From Lacipirellula limnantheis (GTDB lineage Bacteria; Planctomycetota; Planctomycetia; Pirellulales; Lacipirellulaceae), in assembly GCF_007746075.1 (NCBI RefSeq), contig NZ_CP036339.1, forward strand, positions 1,261,817-1,325,816: a DNA stretch of 64,000 nucleotides, in the 5' to 3' direction. This document shows positions 20,834 to 33,008 of the stretch, in pieces (positions within the stretch are counted from its first letter, which is position 1; every line of letters begins with the position of its first letter). The translations under genes and the position numbers were made by a program. The notes under the pieces are model-generated. The model made no database searches, was not told where the DNA came from, and was given only the letters and a program-made list of their open reading frames with translations.

Positions 20834-21844
20834 ATGCCCGCGCGGAAGAAGACTTCTGACGCCGACGCACTTGGCGGCTCATTCGCGCGGGTCGCCGCGA
20901 CGGACGGACTACGACTGGGCCTCTGCTGCCAGTTCATCGACGAACCAATTCGGTTCCGGACAACTACCGCTGCGGCCTGCTTGAAGATGTCGCCGCCGGC
21001 ACGGGCGGCGAAGCTGGCCGAGCTTTGCCGGGCGAACGCCGAAGCCCTGCTCGCCGCGATCGAGTGTTGCCATCGCCTGGGCATCGGCGCGTTTCGGGTC
21101 AACAGTCAGATCCTACCGGTGAAAACCCACCCAGAGGTAGGTTATCGCTTGGAAGAATTGCCCCAGGGGGAGGAGACAATCGCACTGTTCCAGCGGTGCG
21201 GCGTCCGCGGATTGGAGTTGGGCATTCGCACTTCGTTTCATCCAGACCAGTACGTCGTGCTCAGTTCGCCGCGCGACGAGGTGGTCGACCGGTCGCTGGT
21301 AGAGATCGAATATCAGGCGGAAGTCGCCGAATGGATCGGCGCCGACACGGTCAACATTCACGGCGGCGGGGCCTACGATTCGCGGGCCGCGGCGCTCGAT
21401 CGATTCGCGCAGAACTTGAACCGCCTGACGCCGCGAGCGCGTCAACGACTGACGATCGAGAACGACGACAAAATATATACGCCGGCCGAACTGCTGCCGC
21501 TCTGCCGTCGCGAAGGGACGCCGCTGGTCTACGACGTGCACCATCATCGCTGCTGCCGCGACGAGCTGTCGGTCGACGAGGCGACCGAGGCGGCGATCGC
21601 CACTTGGAATCGCGAGCCGCTCTTCCATCTTTCCAGCCCGAAAGAGGGATGGAACGGCCCCGGCTGCCAGCGACACCACGACTTCATCGACCCGACCGAT
21701 GTTCCAGCCTGCTGGCTCGGACGAGCGCTGACGATTGAAGTGGAGGCGAAAGCGAAGGAGCGCGCGGTGTTACGGCTGCATGGCGACCTGCAGCAGCTCA
21801 AGGGGAACCAAATTGCCCAGAGAGGCGGAGCAGGCAAGTCATGA
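20834..21844 (+). CDS. uvsE: UV damage endonuclease (UVDE/UvsE)
   Basis: 336 residues. It is a UVDE-family TIM barrel: LRLGLCCQFI at the N-terminus, FRVNSQILPVKTHPEVGY, IRTSFHPDQYVVLSSP, VNIHGGGAYDSR, LTIENDDKIYTPAELLPLC and VYDVHHHRC supply the conserved metal-binding His, Glu and Asp residues. The enzyme nicks DNA 5' to UV photoproducts and starts an alternative excision-repair path. The stop overlaps the photolyase start as ATGA (21841-21844), so the two are translationally coupled. The N-terminal 25 residues are not conserved and the true start could be slightly later. Confidence 0.92.
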   Translation: MPARKKTSDADALGGSFARVAATDGLRLGLCCQFIDEPIRFRTTTAAACLKMSPPARAAKLAELCRANAEALLAAIECCHRLGIGAFRVNSQILPVKTHPEVGYRLEELPQGEETIALFQRCGVRGLELGIRTSFHPDQYVVLSSPRDEVVDRSLVEIEYQAEVAEWIGADTVNIHGGGAYDSRAAALDRFAQNLNRLTPRARQRLTIENDDKIYTPAELLPLCRREGTPLVYDVHHHRCCRDELSVDEATEAAIATWNREPLFHLSSPKEGWNGPGCQRHHDFIDPTDVPACWLGRALTIEVEAKAKERAVLRLHGDLQQLKGNQIAQRGGAGKS

Positions 21845-23292
21845 GCACGCCCACGACGATCGTTTGGTTGCGACAAGATCTGCGACTTGCCGATCAGCCG
21901 GCGCTCCGCCGCGCCGCTAGTCGGGGGCGAGTGATTCCGGTTTACATTTATGCTCCAGAGGAAGAGGGGGACTGGCCGCCGGGCGGTGCGTCGCGGTGGT
22001 GGCTCCACCACTCGCTGGAGAGTCTCGACGAGCAGTTACGACAACTGGGATCACGGCTCATCCGTCGTCGCGGAACAACACAAGATATCCTCAACGAGTT
22101 ACTGGAAGAAACGGGCGCCACGGCCGTGTACTGGAATCGCCGTTATGAGCCAGCGGCGATCGAGCGCGATAAAACGGTGAAGGCGGCGCTGCTGGCCATG
22201 GGCGTCCAGGCTGAGAGCTTCAACGGCTCGCTGCTGTACGAGCCTTGGACCATTCGCACCAAGCAGGATGCACCCTATCAGGTGTTCACGCCGTTTTGGA
22301 AAGCTTGTCTGGCAACCGAGACAGTGCATGAGTCGCTGCCGGCGCCGCGAGAATTGGTCTCCCCACCTAAGTGGCCGAAATCTTTGCCGCTGGATGAGCT
22401 CGAACTGCTGCCGAGCAACTCCTGGGACGCGCAGTTCTACGAGACTTGGCAAGCCGGCGCGCCCGCGGCCGAGCGTCGGCTCCGGCAGTTCGTTAACGAG
22501 ACGGTGAGGCGCTACCATGAGGATCGCGATCGAGCCGATTTCGACGGTTCGTCGCGGTTGTCGCCCCATTTGCATTTCGGCGAGCTGAGTCCGCGGCAGA
22601 TCTGGGCGGCAGTTGAAAAAAGCAGCGGCAAGGTTCCCGCGGGGAAATCGAAACTTGGCCAAGGCGCCGAGGTGTTTCTGAAGGAAGTTGGTTGGCGCGA
22701 ATTCGCCTATCACCTGCTCTATCATTTTCCTTCCACGACGAAGGAGCCCTTGCGCGAACAGTTTCGTCGCTTTCCCTGGCGGCGGAGCGCCACCGAGCTG
22801 TGGTCCTGGCAGCGCGGGCAAACGGGCTTTCCAATCGTCGACGCCGCCATGCGACAGCTGTGGGCGACCGGCTACATGCCCAATCGAACGCGCATGATCG
22901 TAGCATCGTTTCTGACGAAGGATTTGCGGTTGTCGTGGCAGCAAGGGGCCAGATGGTTTTGGGACACGCTGGTTGACGCCGACTTGGCGAACAACACGCT
23001 TGGCTGGCAATGGACCGCCGGCTGCGGGGCCGACGCGGCGCCCTATTTTCGGGTGTTCAACCCGACGATGCAGGCCGAAAAAGCCGATCCCCATGGCGAC
23101 TACATTCGCCGGTGGGTTCCGGAACTGGCAACGCTGCCGACAAAGTGGCTGCGCGAACCCTGGACAGCGCCGGCGGAGGAATTGGCCGCGGCAGGCGTCA
23201 AGCTCGGCGAGACGTACCCGCAGCCGATGGTCGATCATCACGAAGCTCGCGACGCGGCCCTGGCGGCCTATGAACGCGTGAAGAATTCTTGA
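21841..23292 (+). CDS. phrB: Deoxyribodipyrimidine photolyase
   Basis: 483 residues. The N-terminal Rossmann antenna domain (TTIVWLRQDLRLADQPAL) is followed by the FAD-binding helical domain with HFGELSPRQIW, GWREFAYHLL, GFPIVDAAMRQL, GYMPNRTRMIVASFLTKDL and NNTLGWQWTAGCGADAAPYFRVFNP. This is the class I CPD photolyase/cryptochrome pattern, including the tryptophans of the electron-transfer chain region. It repairs pyrimidine dimers using blue light. It overlaps the UVDE stop by four bases. A cryptochrome or (6-4) function cannot be excluded. Confidence 0.94.
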   Translation: MSTPTTIVWLRQDLRLADQPALRRAASRGRVIPVYIYAPEEEGDWPPGGASRWWLHHSLESLDEQLRQLGSRLIRRRGTTQDILNELLEETGATAVYWNRRYEPAAIERDKTVKAALLAMGVQAESFNGSLLYEPWTIRTKQDAPYQVFTPFWKACLATETVHESLPAPRELVSPPKWPKSLPLDELELLPSNSWDAQFYETWQAGAPAAERRLRQFVNETVRRYHEDRDRADFDGSSRLSPHLHFGELSPRQIWAAVEKSSGKVPAGKSKLGQGAEVFLKEVGWREFAYHLLYHFPSTTKEPLREQFRRFPWRRSATELWSWQRGQTGFPIVDAAMRQLWATGYMPNRTRMIVASFLTKDLRLSWQQGARWFWDTLVDADLANNTLGWQWTAGCGADAAPYFRVFNPTMQAEKADPHGDYIRRWVPELATLPTKWLREPWTAPAEELAAAGVKLGETYPQPMVDHHEARDAALAAYERVKNS

Positions 23293-23301
23293 GACTAAAA
23301 A

Positions 23302-23333
23302 AACAGCCCCGACCTAGCTAGGTCGGGGCTGTT
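23302..23333. terminator. Bidirectional hairpin terminator
   Basis: Perfect palindrome with the arm AACAGCCCCGACCTAG, preceded by a run of A (a T-run on the minus strand). It lies between the convergent photolyase and pyrophosphatase genes, nine bases after the photolyase stop. Confidence 0.85.
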
Positions 23334-23371
23334 AGTGTTTGACGTGCAGCAATTGAACGGCTTCGCGACTG

Positions 23372-25816
<2,445 letters not shown>

Positions 25817-26165
25817 CCAAATGCCGAGGGTGTGCGAAACGGCGCACCTGCGGATCGCCGCTCCGGGGACGAAGTGCGTTGCCGCACTGGGGTCGGTTTC
25901 TGCGGGAGTCATGTGCATTGAATCGAAGCCTTTCATCGCTCGGCTAGTGCGGAGCCCCAGACCGGGGCGAGAAACGGAGCAGAAGAAGTCGCTCAACAAT
26001 GTAGAAAAGGAGCCATGGGTCCACCGGCGCCTTGAACCAGCAAAACGGGGCCATTTCGACGCCAATGTAAGCGATGGCAGGCCAATTGACTACACCACTG
26101 GGCGCCAAGATTTCGCAACAATTTATATATCGTTTCCGAAACGCCGCCGCTGCTCATGGGCCACG
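25817..26165. other. Intergenic leader upstream of hppA
   Basis: No gene supported. In-frame codons continue upstream of hppA, but they lack hydrophobic or conserved features. An AT-rich TTTATATATCG patch near 26122 contains a possible minus-strand -10 box about 300 bases before hppA; no clear -35 was seen. Confidence 0.4.
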
Positions 26166-26984
26166 CTACGGCTGCCCGGCGCGGGCGGTCAGCAGGACCT
26201 GCAGCGACCCGAAGAAGAAGTTCTCCTGCTTTGCCAAGAACGTTTCCGAGCGCCGATTCGCGAGCTGGGCGAGCCGTTCGCGCGCCGACGGACTCAGCCG
26301 CTTCCCCACTTGCTCCAGGAAGTGCTGTAGGTACAACTCGACGTAGCGCTCCAGCCATTCGCCAGCCGGTCGTTGCCGGTGAATCAGTATGTATTCTCGC
26401 GCCACCTCCACGAATCCCGCCTCGCGCAGCAGGCGCTGCGCGAATCGGGGGAAGTAAGTGCCGTAGTAGCTGTCATCGTTCCCAATTTCACGATGTTCGG
26501 CCTGTCGGACCGCAAGCTCCAAATCGGGCGGCCACGAGAGCATGATCGAATGGACGTTGTCGGTCTCGAGGATGGCGAGCGTTGATCCAACGCGCAATAC
26601 GCGGCGAAATTCCCGTAGCGCGTGAGGCAAGTCGGGGTAGCTCTGCATGCTGTGCCCCGACCAAATACCGTCAATGGTTGCATCGTCGAAGGGGAGTCGC
26701 TCGACGTTGCCTTGCACCAAGCGGACGCGACCGGCGCCGATCAGCGGTTGCAAGCGCCCTTCCGCGGCGGCAAGAAACGCGGGCGACGTATCGAGGCCGA
26801 CGGCTACTCCGTTGGTCAAACGTTCGGCCAGCAGACCGGTGAAGAAGCCGTCGCCGCAGCCCGCGTCAACGATCGACTCGTGACCCTGCCACGGCAGGCG
26901 GCCGATGATCTCGCGGAAGTCGTCGGCGAGCGCCTGATGGAGCGCATCAAGTCGTTCGGCGTAGGTCGGCAGTGCGTCGTTCAT
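26166..26984 (-). CDS. Class I SAM-dependent methyltransferase
   Basis: 272 residues from ATG 26984 (MNDALPTYAERLDAL). The SAM-binding motif I is VDAGCGDGFFTG, followed by GLDTSPAF (motif II acidic residue), GNVERLPFDD and the motif IV region IDGIWSGHSMQSYPDL, then a REFRRVLRVGSTLAILE strand: the UbiE/COQ5-like methyltransf_11 pattern. The substrate is unknown; the C-terminal half is helical with aromatic residues (SYYGTYFPRFAQ) that may shape a small-molecule pocket. It is divergent from the peroxiredoxin gene. Confidence 0.82.
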   Translation of the reverse strand: MNDALPTYAERLDALHQALADDFREIIGRLPWQGHESIVDAGCGDGFFTGLLAERLTNGVAVGLDTSPAFLAAAEGRLQPLIGAGRVRLVQGNVERLPFDDATIDGIWSGHSMQSYPDLPHALREFRRVLRVGSTLAILETDNVHSIMLSWPPDLELAVRQAEHREIGNDDSYYGTYFPRFAQRLLREAGFVEVAREYILIHRQRPAGEWLERYVELYLQHFLEQVGKRLSPSARERLAQLANRRSETFLAKQENFFFGSLQVLLTARAGQP

Positions 26985-27164
26985 GGCGGATGGCGTGACT
27001 GGCGTGACATGGCGGGGAAAATCGCCCGATTTGCCAGGCAACTTGCATGCCGCCGGTCGCAACTGGTCGCCGCCCTGCCCCGCCGGTAGATTGAATGACC
27101 CGGCGACGATCGTGTTTGCCGGCTCGAGCATCAGCTCACCCCACCCCTTCCGGAGGCGCGTCCT

Positions 27165-27722
27165 ATGTCACACCCCCTCACCCTCCTCGCGTGCCTGCTC
27201 GCGCTGGGCATGATCGCCTCGTCGTCGGCGGCCGATGAAGCCAAGCCGGTCGTTCTCGAACCGGGCGACAAGGCCCCCGCGTTCGCTGGCGACACCGACG
27301 AGGGCAAGCCGTGGAAGTCGGCCGACCACGTCGGCGAGAAAGTCATTGTGCTCTACTTTTATCCGAAAGACATGACCCCCGGCTGCACCAAGCAGGCCTG
27401 CACCTATCGCGACATGCAGCAGGACTTTGCCGGCAAAGAGGTCGAGGTCATCGGCGTCAGCGGCGACACCGTGGAAAGCCACCAAGAGTTCAAGAAGGCT
27501 CACGACCTGAACTTCACGCTGCTGGCCGACCCGAAGGGGGAGATCGCTAAGGCGTTTGGCGTGAAACTCCTCAGCGGCGGCGACGCGATCATCACCTCGC
27601 GCTGGACGTTCGTGATCGATAAGGACGGCAAAATCGCCTACAAGAACGAGAAGGTCGATGCGGCGAAGGATCCGGCGACAGTGCTCAAGGTGATTGGCGA
27701 ACTGGAATCGAAGAAGAGCTGA
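27165..27722 (+). CDS. Secreted peroxiredoxin, BCP/AhpC-TSA type
   Basis: 185 residues with a GGAGG ribosome site at a good distance. Residues 1-23 are a signal peptide. The thioredoxin-fold domain has PGDKAPAFAG, YFYPKDMTPGCTKQACTYRD (peroxidatic Cys in TPGC, with a second Cys five residues later as in BCP enzymes), GVSGDTVESHQEF and the TFVIDKDGKI strand. It reduces peroxides outside the cytoplasmic membrane using a thiol donor that is not encoded nearby. An export signal is less common for BCP-type enzymes. Confidence 0.9.
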   Translation: MSHPLTLLACLLALGMIASSSAADEAKPVVLEPGDKAPAFAGDTDEGKPWKSADHVGEKVIVLYFYPKDMTPGCTKQACTYRDMQQDFAGKEVEVIGVSGDTVESHQEFKKAHDLNFTLLADPKGEIAKAFGVKLLSGGDAIITSRWTFVIDKDGKIAYKNEKVDAAKDPATVLKVIGELESKKS

Positions 27723-27766
27723 GGGTTTTAGCGCTCCGTAAGTGAGTGTTTAGGTGAGTAAGTAGC

Positions 27767-27798
27767 AGCAGCCCCGACCCGGTGAGGTTGGGGCTGCT
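27767..27798 (+). terminator. Hairpin terminator after peroxiredoxin
   Basis: Inverted repeat AGCAGCCCCGACC / GGTTGGGGCTGCT with one wobble pair and a short loop, 45 bases after the stop. The following T-content is modest. Confidence 0.65.
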
Positions 27799-27891
27799 TG
27801 CGTTTGTCATCGAGCATCCAGAATCTCGAATCTCACGAGACGCTAGATTCTTCGCACCGCTCAGAATGACGGTCTATCGCAGCATGGCGAT

Positions 27892-28836
27892 CTAAAAAGC
27901 ATCCGCGGCGCGGTAGGCGGCGACGAGCGCCACCTCGCCTTGCTTGCCCTCAATTGACTTGCCGTGCTCCATGCCAATCACGCCTTCAAAGCCTTTCTCG
28001 TGGATGTGCTTGAAGACGTTGCGGTAGTTGATCTCGCCAGTTCCCGGCTCGTTGCGGCCGGGGTTATCGCCTGCTTGGAAGTAGCCGATCTCGTCCCAAG
28101 CCAGATCGATGTTGGGGATGAGATTCCCTTCCTGGATCTGCTGGTGGTAGATGTCAAACAAGATCTTGCACGACGGGCTGTCGACCGCCCGGCAAATTTC
28201 GTACGCCTGCGGGATTTTGTGCAGGAACAGCCCTGGGTGGTCTCGGAACCAGTTGAGCGGCTCCAGCACTATGACGTAACCGTGCGGCTCGAAGACTGCC
28301 GCGCACTCGCGGAGCAAGTCGACGCAATTGGCGGTCTGATAGCCCCACTCGACGTTGTTGTCGTACCCGTCCGGAACCACCGTCATCCACTTGGCGTTCA
28401 CGCGTTTGGCGACGTCGATGCTGTCCTTCACGTCTTGCACGACCTTCGCGCGGGCGGCTTTGTCATCCTTGCGGACAAACGCCTTTGAACCAAAATCGCC
28501 GTGGGCGACGAACACTCCCATCGTCATCCCCAGGTCGTCGAGGGTCTTGCCGATTTTCTCCTGCATCTGGGGCGACTGCCCCTTCATGCCATTGTCTTCC
28601 CAGCCGGTGAATCCCTGGTCGGCGGCGTACTTCAACTGGTCGAGATAGTCCTTGCCGGCGTGGTTCTCGAACATGCCGGGATGGGGGCCGTATTTCAACT
28701 TGAATTTCTCGCCCTTCGCGCCGGAGGGCGTCGTTTCGGCCGCGTCGCCGCGCGCCGCAGCGCCGACCAACCCCATGGCGGCCGCCCCGGCCACGCCAGC
28801 CGCCGTCCCCTGCATCAAAAAATCGCGCCGCTGCAT
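27892..28836 (-). CDS. Tat-exported hydroxypyruvate isomerase-like TIM barrel
   Basis: 314 residues from ATG 28836, with AAGGA upstream. The N-terminus MQRRDFLMQGTAAG is a Tat signal followed by an Ala-Gly-rich segment. The AP-endonuclease-2 type barrel carries likely metal ligands: Glu in VIVLEPLN, Asp and His in ILFDIYHQQI, His in FKHIHEKG region and Glu in IGMEHGKS. This matches the Hyi/xylose-isomerase-like TIM barrel group, which isomerises hydroxypyruvate or sugars. An exported member suggests action on an extracytoplasmic sugar, but the substrate cannot be read from sequence. Confidence 0.85.
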   Translation of the reverse strand: MQRRDFLMQGTAAGVAGAAAMGLVGAAARGDAAETTPSGAKGEKFKLKYGPHPGMFENHAGKDYLDQLKYAADQGFTGWEDNGMKGQSPQMQEKIGKTLDDLGMTMGVFVAHGDFGSKAFVRKDDKAARAKVVQDVKDSIDVAKRVNAKWMTVVPDGYDNNVEWGYQTANCVDLLRECAAVFEPHGYVIVLEPLNWFRDHPGLFLHKIPQAYEICRAVDSPSCKILFDIYHQQIQEGNLIPNIDLAWDEIGYFQAGDNPGRNEPGTGEINYRNVFKHIHEKGFEGVIGMEHGKSIEGKQGEVALVAAYRAADAF

Positions 28837-29472
28837 AGCTGAGTCCTTACGAGTCGTGACTGGTTCAGGAAAAGTTTGATCTCCAGGTAGCTCGCCCATT
28901 CTAAACCGGGACATCGACGCATGCGACCGTCGGTCTGCGGTGCGGCGTCGCCTCGCGACGACATGATGGCAATGACCGGCCGGCTGCAGGGCACGCCAGC
29001 GAGTTGCAGTGCACGCTACGGCGAGGATGAGAGATTGCGTCTCCCACGATCGTGAACAACGGACTGGCCAACGCGCGTTGCTCGCCGGCGAAGTTCGTGG
29101 GGCACTAGTTTCGCAATTCGGAATGATTGGCGGAGTCGATCTGCCTCCAGCACAACTCTGCCAATAATATTTGACACGTCGTCGGAATGAGAGTACGCTT
29201 CGCGTCGTCAGGGGGCGTCGCAACGATTGGCCGGCTCCTGGCGCCTGGACTTTTCTCCGTTGCTTCTGCTCTCGTCCTCTCTTCTTGCTTGTTCAGTCGG
29301 ATCGCCGGGTGCGATTCAAGACCGCATCTCGGCGCAAGCTTGTCCATAGGCCGAATTGGATTTTGGCGAACCGTCGATTTCCGCGCGTGGCGCGACTACT
29401 TGCGCTGCGCGCGGCGAACTAGTTTTGGATCGCTTACTGACCCCATGCATTCTGTACAGGGAGTAGATCGAA
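28837..29472. other. Intergenic region between divergent genes
   Basis: No gene supported; the open frames here lack conserved features and have poor ribosome sites. It contains the possible promoter at 29171-29199. The bases before 29473 (AGGGAGTAGATCGAA) hold a weak ribosome site for the next gene. Confidence 0.5.
29171..29199 (+). promoter_or_regulatory. Possible sigma-70 type promoter
   Basis: TTGACA at 29171-29176, a 17-base spacer and TACGCT at 29194-29199. The -35 is perfect but the -10 is poor, and the leader to 29473 would be about 270 bases. Low certainty. Confidence 0.3.
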
Positions 29473-30663
29473 ATGAAATTGGATAGTATTGTAATAAAGA
29501 TCGCTGCTGCTGCGAGCCTCGCTGCAGTCGCGGCGATGCCGGCGCTGGGCTCGACGCCCTTGGTGACCGGCGGTCTGACGATCTACTACGACTTTGATAG
29601 CTTTACGAACACGGTCATGGATGGGTCCGGCAACGGCTTCAACGCCAAGGTGCAGGACGCCACCCGCACCGCGTTGGACAACGGCAACACGCTGCTCACC
29701 ACGGGCGTCATTTCTAATGACACGACGAACCCCAAGCGCGGCGCCGGCGCGGTGCGCCTGCAGCAGTCAGGCGAATTGTTCGAAGACCCCGTGTTTCTCG
29801 ACCTCGACGGCGGCGTCATCAAAGCGAACTTTCCCGCAAAAGTCCCCAAGGCGGCGACCACCGTGGCCGCCTGGCTGAACATCCCAGAGATACGCACCGA
29901 CCTCGGCGGGAACTACAACTGGAACGCTTCTGGCTCGATCCTCCAGTCGCAGACCGCAGGACCTTCATTCAGCGGTCACTATCAGCTTGAAGGCGACGGA
30001 CGCATTCGATGGGCGCTGCGCGGCGAGTTCCAGGCGCAGAACATCGTCAATTCTAGCGGAGCTCCATTCACTGGCGGCCACCCCTACCCGAATCAGCCCG
30101 ATATCGATGCCAACGGCGCCTCTCCCGAGCCTTACCCGCTCAACGAATGGTTCCACGTCGCCTTTACGTACGATAAGAACGCCAACGGCGGCGCCGGCGA
30201 GTTCGGGATGTACTTTAATGGCGTCAAGATTCGCGGCGGCGCCCCCAACGGACTGACTGATGGCGAGCCGACGGGGGCGATCGATCTGGGGGCGTGGGAT
30301 GATCGCGGCGCCGGCGACTTCTTCGACGGCCTGGGGATCGGCGCCGTCCCCGACAGCGGCGGTCGTCGTTTGCACGGCCTGATGGACGAGTTTTACATCT
30401 TCGATCGAGCGCTCACGCCCACGGAGATCGGCAAGCTGGCGATGGTCGCGTCGCCCGGCGATTTCGACGCCGACGGCGACGTCGACGGGGCGGACTTCCT
30501 CGTCTGGCAGCGAGGATTCGGCACGACGTATGATGCCGCTGATCTGGCCGCCTGGAAAGCAAACTTCGGGTCCGCGCCGGCAATCGGCGCCGTGCCCGAG
30601 CCGTCGACCATGTTGTTGGCTCTGTGCACGCTCGCGGCGTTGGCGCGAGTCCGATCACGCTGA
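29473..30663 (+). CDS. LamG-domain secreted protein with dockerin-like repeat and PEP-CTERM
   Basis: 396 residues. A signal peptide (about 1-26, ending ALG) is followed by a LamG/concanavalin-like jelly roll ([49 protein letters not shown]). Near the end [24 protein letters not shown] is a dockerin-like calcium-binding repeat common in planctomycete surface proteins, then [23 protein letters not shown] is a PEP-CTERM anchor. It is probably a surface protein binding or displaying glycans; the ligand is unknown. A terminator follows directly. Confidence 0.88.
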   Translation: MKLDSIVIKIAAAASLAAVAAMPALGSTPLVTGGLTIYYDFDSFTNTVMDGSGNGFNAKVQDATRTALDNGNTLLTTGVISNDTTNPKRGAGAVRLQQSGELFEDPVFLDLDGGVIKANFPAKVPKAATTVAAWLNIPEIRTDLGGNYNWNASGSILQSQTAGPSFSGHYQLEGDGRIRWALRGEFQAQNIVNSSGAPFTGGHPYPNQPDIDANGASPEPYPLNEWFHVAFTYDKNANGGAGEFGMYFNGVKIRGGAPNGLTDGEPTGAIDLGAWDDRGAGDFFDGLGIGAVPDSGGRRLHGLMDEFYIFDRALTPTEIGKLAMVASPGDFDADGDVDGADFLVWQRGFGTTYDAADLAAWKANFGSAPAIGAVPEPSTMLLALCTLAALARVRSR

Positions 30664-30691
30664 TTTTCGAAGCGACTTGGTTGTTGGGCGG

Positions 30692-30728
30692 GCGGCCTGT
30701 CAGGTTCTGGCAGGCCGCTTGTTTTTTT
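30692..30728 (+). terminator. Rho-independent terminator
   Basis: GCGGCCTGTCA / TGGCAGGCCGC hairpin with a five-base loop followed by seven T, about 30 bases after the LamG gene. Confidence 0.9.
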
Positions 30729-31433
30729 GGGAACAAACAGTTGCCGGCGAACAAGCGTGGTCACCGATGCGGACAGCCAAGCGGTGATCGGCGCCGATGG
30801 CGAATGCATCCGCGCGGCAACCGAGATATCCTGATGCGCGGCGCGTGGCGACCCCTTCACGTCTATTGCATATGCGGCAGAGCGGTCGAGCAAAGGATCT
30901 CAAAAGCGGTCAAGCTGGCGCCGAAAGGAATCTCAAAGAAGATAGAGTAATATAATCTTTTTCGCCGCCGCCACGGACTCGCTCGCAGCAAAATCCGCGT
31001 CCTTGGGCATTGGCTGCGACGCTTCGTTGTTCGATTCTTGTCGCGCATTCGAGTCGACGCATCTTCAGTTGTTGTAAGTACTTAGGCTCTTGGCTGAGGC
31101 GTGGCCGGGAGGCTCGTCGTCTCGCTCGGAAGCGTCAAAATCGATCTCAATAGATAGTTAAAGGCCGCGCGTACGCTCTTGGCGAGGTGGGAATTTGCTT
31201 CTCAGGGTCGGATCGAATGGCTAAAGTCATGGATGGCGTAAGCAACCTGCTTGTCGTCAGTCCGAAACGCAGCCGTGAATGGCGGCGGCGGCAACAGCGG
31301 TCTCGGGAACCGTCGTGGCGTTCCTGACCCGGCTGCTCGGGCGTGCTAGTCACCGGCCAAACTGGCCAGAGTCTTGTGCTCGTGGTTCGCCACTGGCGAG
31401 CCCACTTCCTTTTCACTCTGAGGCGATGTTCTA
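30729..31433. other. Long intergenic region
   Basis: No gene is supported: frames open here are short and their translations look like shadow reading. It is presumably leader and promoter DNA for the gene at 31434, but no confident promoter box was found. Confidence 0.45.
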
Positions 31434-32345
31434 ATGAGGCTACAACTTCTGCTAGGCACATGCCTGGTTGCGCTGGGCGCGTCCACGGCATCGGCGGCGC
31501 TGGTGCACCGCTACACCTTCGACGGCAATGCCAACGATTCCGTCGGCACGGCCAACGGGGTCGTCATGGGGAATACGGCCAGCTTCGTCGGCGGCCAAAT
31601 CGTGCTCGACAACCCGACGGGGACGGGGTCCAACGCGTTCAATAACGGAGCGACGCCGGACTCAGGCTCCTACGTCGACTTCCCCAATTTCACCTTCAGC
31701 AAGGCCGCGGCCGCCGGCCAGTATGGCGCCGTCTCGGTCGAGCTCTGGGTGACCATGGACACCAATCGCGATTGGTCGGCCCTCTTCTCTGCGGGAATCA
31801 GCAGCGGCTTGGAAGGCAACTCCGAGGGGGGCAACGACAACTTCCCCTACGTGCAGATGGTTCCGCGCACCGGCGATGGCGGCGCTGGAAATGACTTCCG
31901 CGTGACGACCAACGGCGTGGCCGGACCCGAGAGCTGGGTCGACGCGCCCGGCGACGGCACCGACCTGCAACCAGGGGTCGAAGAGCATCTCATCGCCGTG
32001 TTCGACCAGTTGGGCGGCTTGCCCGGCACGCTGACCGTTTACCGCAACGGCGCTCTGTATGGCACCACGGTGCCAATTGCCAACAACCTGGACCTCGCGG
32101 CTATGGCGACGGCATTTCCGATCACTACCGCGGCCGACGTGAATGTGTGGCTCGGACGTTCGCAGTGGCCCGATGCCTTGCTCGACGCCAGCGTCAATGA
32201 GCTGCGGATTTACAGCCATGCACTAACGGCAGCCGACGCGGCCGCGAACAACGTGCTGGGCCCGAACGTCGTCGTGCCAGAACCGGCCGCCTGCGTGCTG
32301 GCGGCCGTTGGTCTGGCGGGCGTCGCTTGGCGCCGTCGCCGGTAG
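31434..32345 (+). CDS. LamG-domain secreted protein with PEP-CTERM
   Basis: 303 residues. A signal peptide (1-21, ending ASAA) leads into a LamG jelly roll: LVHRYTFDGNANDSVG at the N-terminus, VSVELWVTMD, LTVYRNGALYGTT and VNELRIYSHALTAADAAA, the typical closing strand. The C-terminus VPEPAACVLAAVGLAGVAWRRRR is a PEP-CTERM-type anchor with Ala-Ala after PEP. It differs from the gene at 29473 in lacking the dockerin-like repeat. It is probably exposed on the surface; ligand unknown. Confidence 0.87.
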   Translation: MRLQLLLGTCLVALGASTASAALVHRYTFDGNANDSVGTANGVVMGNTASFVGGQIVLDNPTGTGSNAFNNGATPDSGSYVDFPNFTFSKAAAAGQYGAVSVELWVTMDTNRDWSALFSAGISSGLEGNSEGGNDNFPYVQMVPRTGDGGAGNDFRVTTNGVAGPESWVDAPGDGTDLQPGVEEHLIAVFDQLGGLPGTLTVYRNGALYGTTVPIANNLDLAAMATAFPITTAADVNVWLGRSQWPDALLDASVNELRIYSHALTAADAAANNVLGPNVVVPEPAACVLAAVGLAGVAWRRRR

Positions 32346-32366
32346 CTCGACTTCATCAGACGATCG

Positions 32367-32411
32367 AACGGGCATTCAGCGGAGGCGACTTCGTTGAATG
32401 CCCGTTTTTTT
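32367..32411 (+). terminator. Rho-independent terminator
   Basis: AACGGGCATTCA (32367-32378) pairs with TGAATGCCCGTT (32395-32406) and is followed by a T-run. Confidence 0.88.
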
Positions 32412-32436
32412 GTGCGCTCTCGGAGGAGGTCGCAAC

Positions 32437-32802
32437 TCACGTTGTTGCTGCCGGCCATTGGCGGAACACGACGCAGACGGTCGTTTTGTCGAGGCAGGCG
32501 AACTCCAGTGCACCCCACGGCCGCTGAGTCACGCGCGGCACGTTCGGGTGCAGCAGGTCGGGGCGTCGAGCCGAGATCTCGCGATGGACTGCCGCGATAT
32601 CGTCGGTTTCGATGGCGATTTCGGGGCGGTCTTTCGCGGCGTATTCAGGACTCGCCACGATGTAGGCCTTCGCGCCGTCGCGAGCGACGACCGCGAGGTC
32701 GCCATCCTGGTGCAACACCGCGAATCCGAGCCCGTTGACGAACAGATCGAGCCCCTGCTCAAGACGATCATAAAAAATTTTTGGGATCAGATTCATTAAC
32801 AT
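32437..32802 (-). CDS. VOC/glyoxalase-like small protein
   Basis: 121 residues from ATG 32802, preceded by GAGG at a good distance. The order FYDRLEQGLDLFVNGLGFAVLHQDGDL, AYIVASPEY, PEIAIETDDIAAVHREI and WGALEFACLDKTTVCVVFRQW follows the beta-alpha-beta-beta-beta plan of the VOC (glyoxalase/bleomycin resistance/dioxygenase) superfamily. Metal ligands are not clear, so it could be a binding protein or enzyme. Single gene, convergent with the LamG gene. Confidence 0.75.
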   Translation of the reverse strand: MLMNLIPKIFYDRLEQGLDLFVNGLGFAVLHQDGDLAVVARDGAKAYIVASPEYAAKDRPEIAIETDDIAAVHREISARRPDLLHPNVPRVTQRPWGALEFACLDKTTVCVVFRQWPAATT

Positions 32803-32903
32803 CGGCGGCCTCGCGAATGTGGAGTCTGTATTTATGCACAAGAGGCTGGGCGCGGCTCCACGGATTGGAACGGAAAAACGGCTCGTCGGCGAGATCGGGC
32901 GCG

Positions 32904-32939
32904 AAAAAAGCGGCGCGTCCCTTAGGGAACGCGCCGCTT
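32904..32939 (-). terminator. Rho-independent terminator for the EF-hand gene
   Basis: Read on the minus strand, AAGCGGCGCGT pairs with ACGCGCCGCTT around a small bulge and runs into six T. It lies 70 bases after the EF-hand gene. Confidence 0.82.
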
Positions 32940-33008
32940 CACCACATCGGGATCGCCGACCGTTAGGCTCGTCCGGCGGAGTTTAGACAATAGCGAGGTC
33001 GTCTCGAT

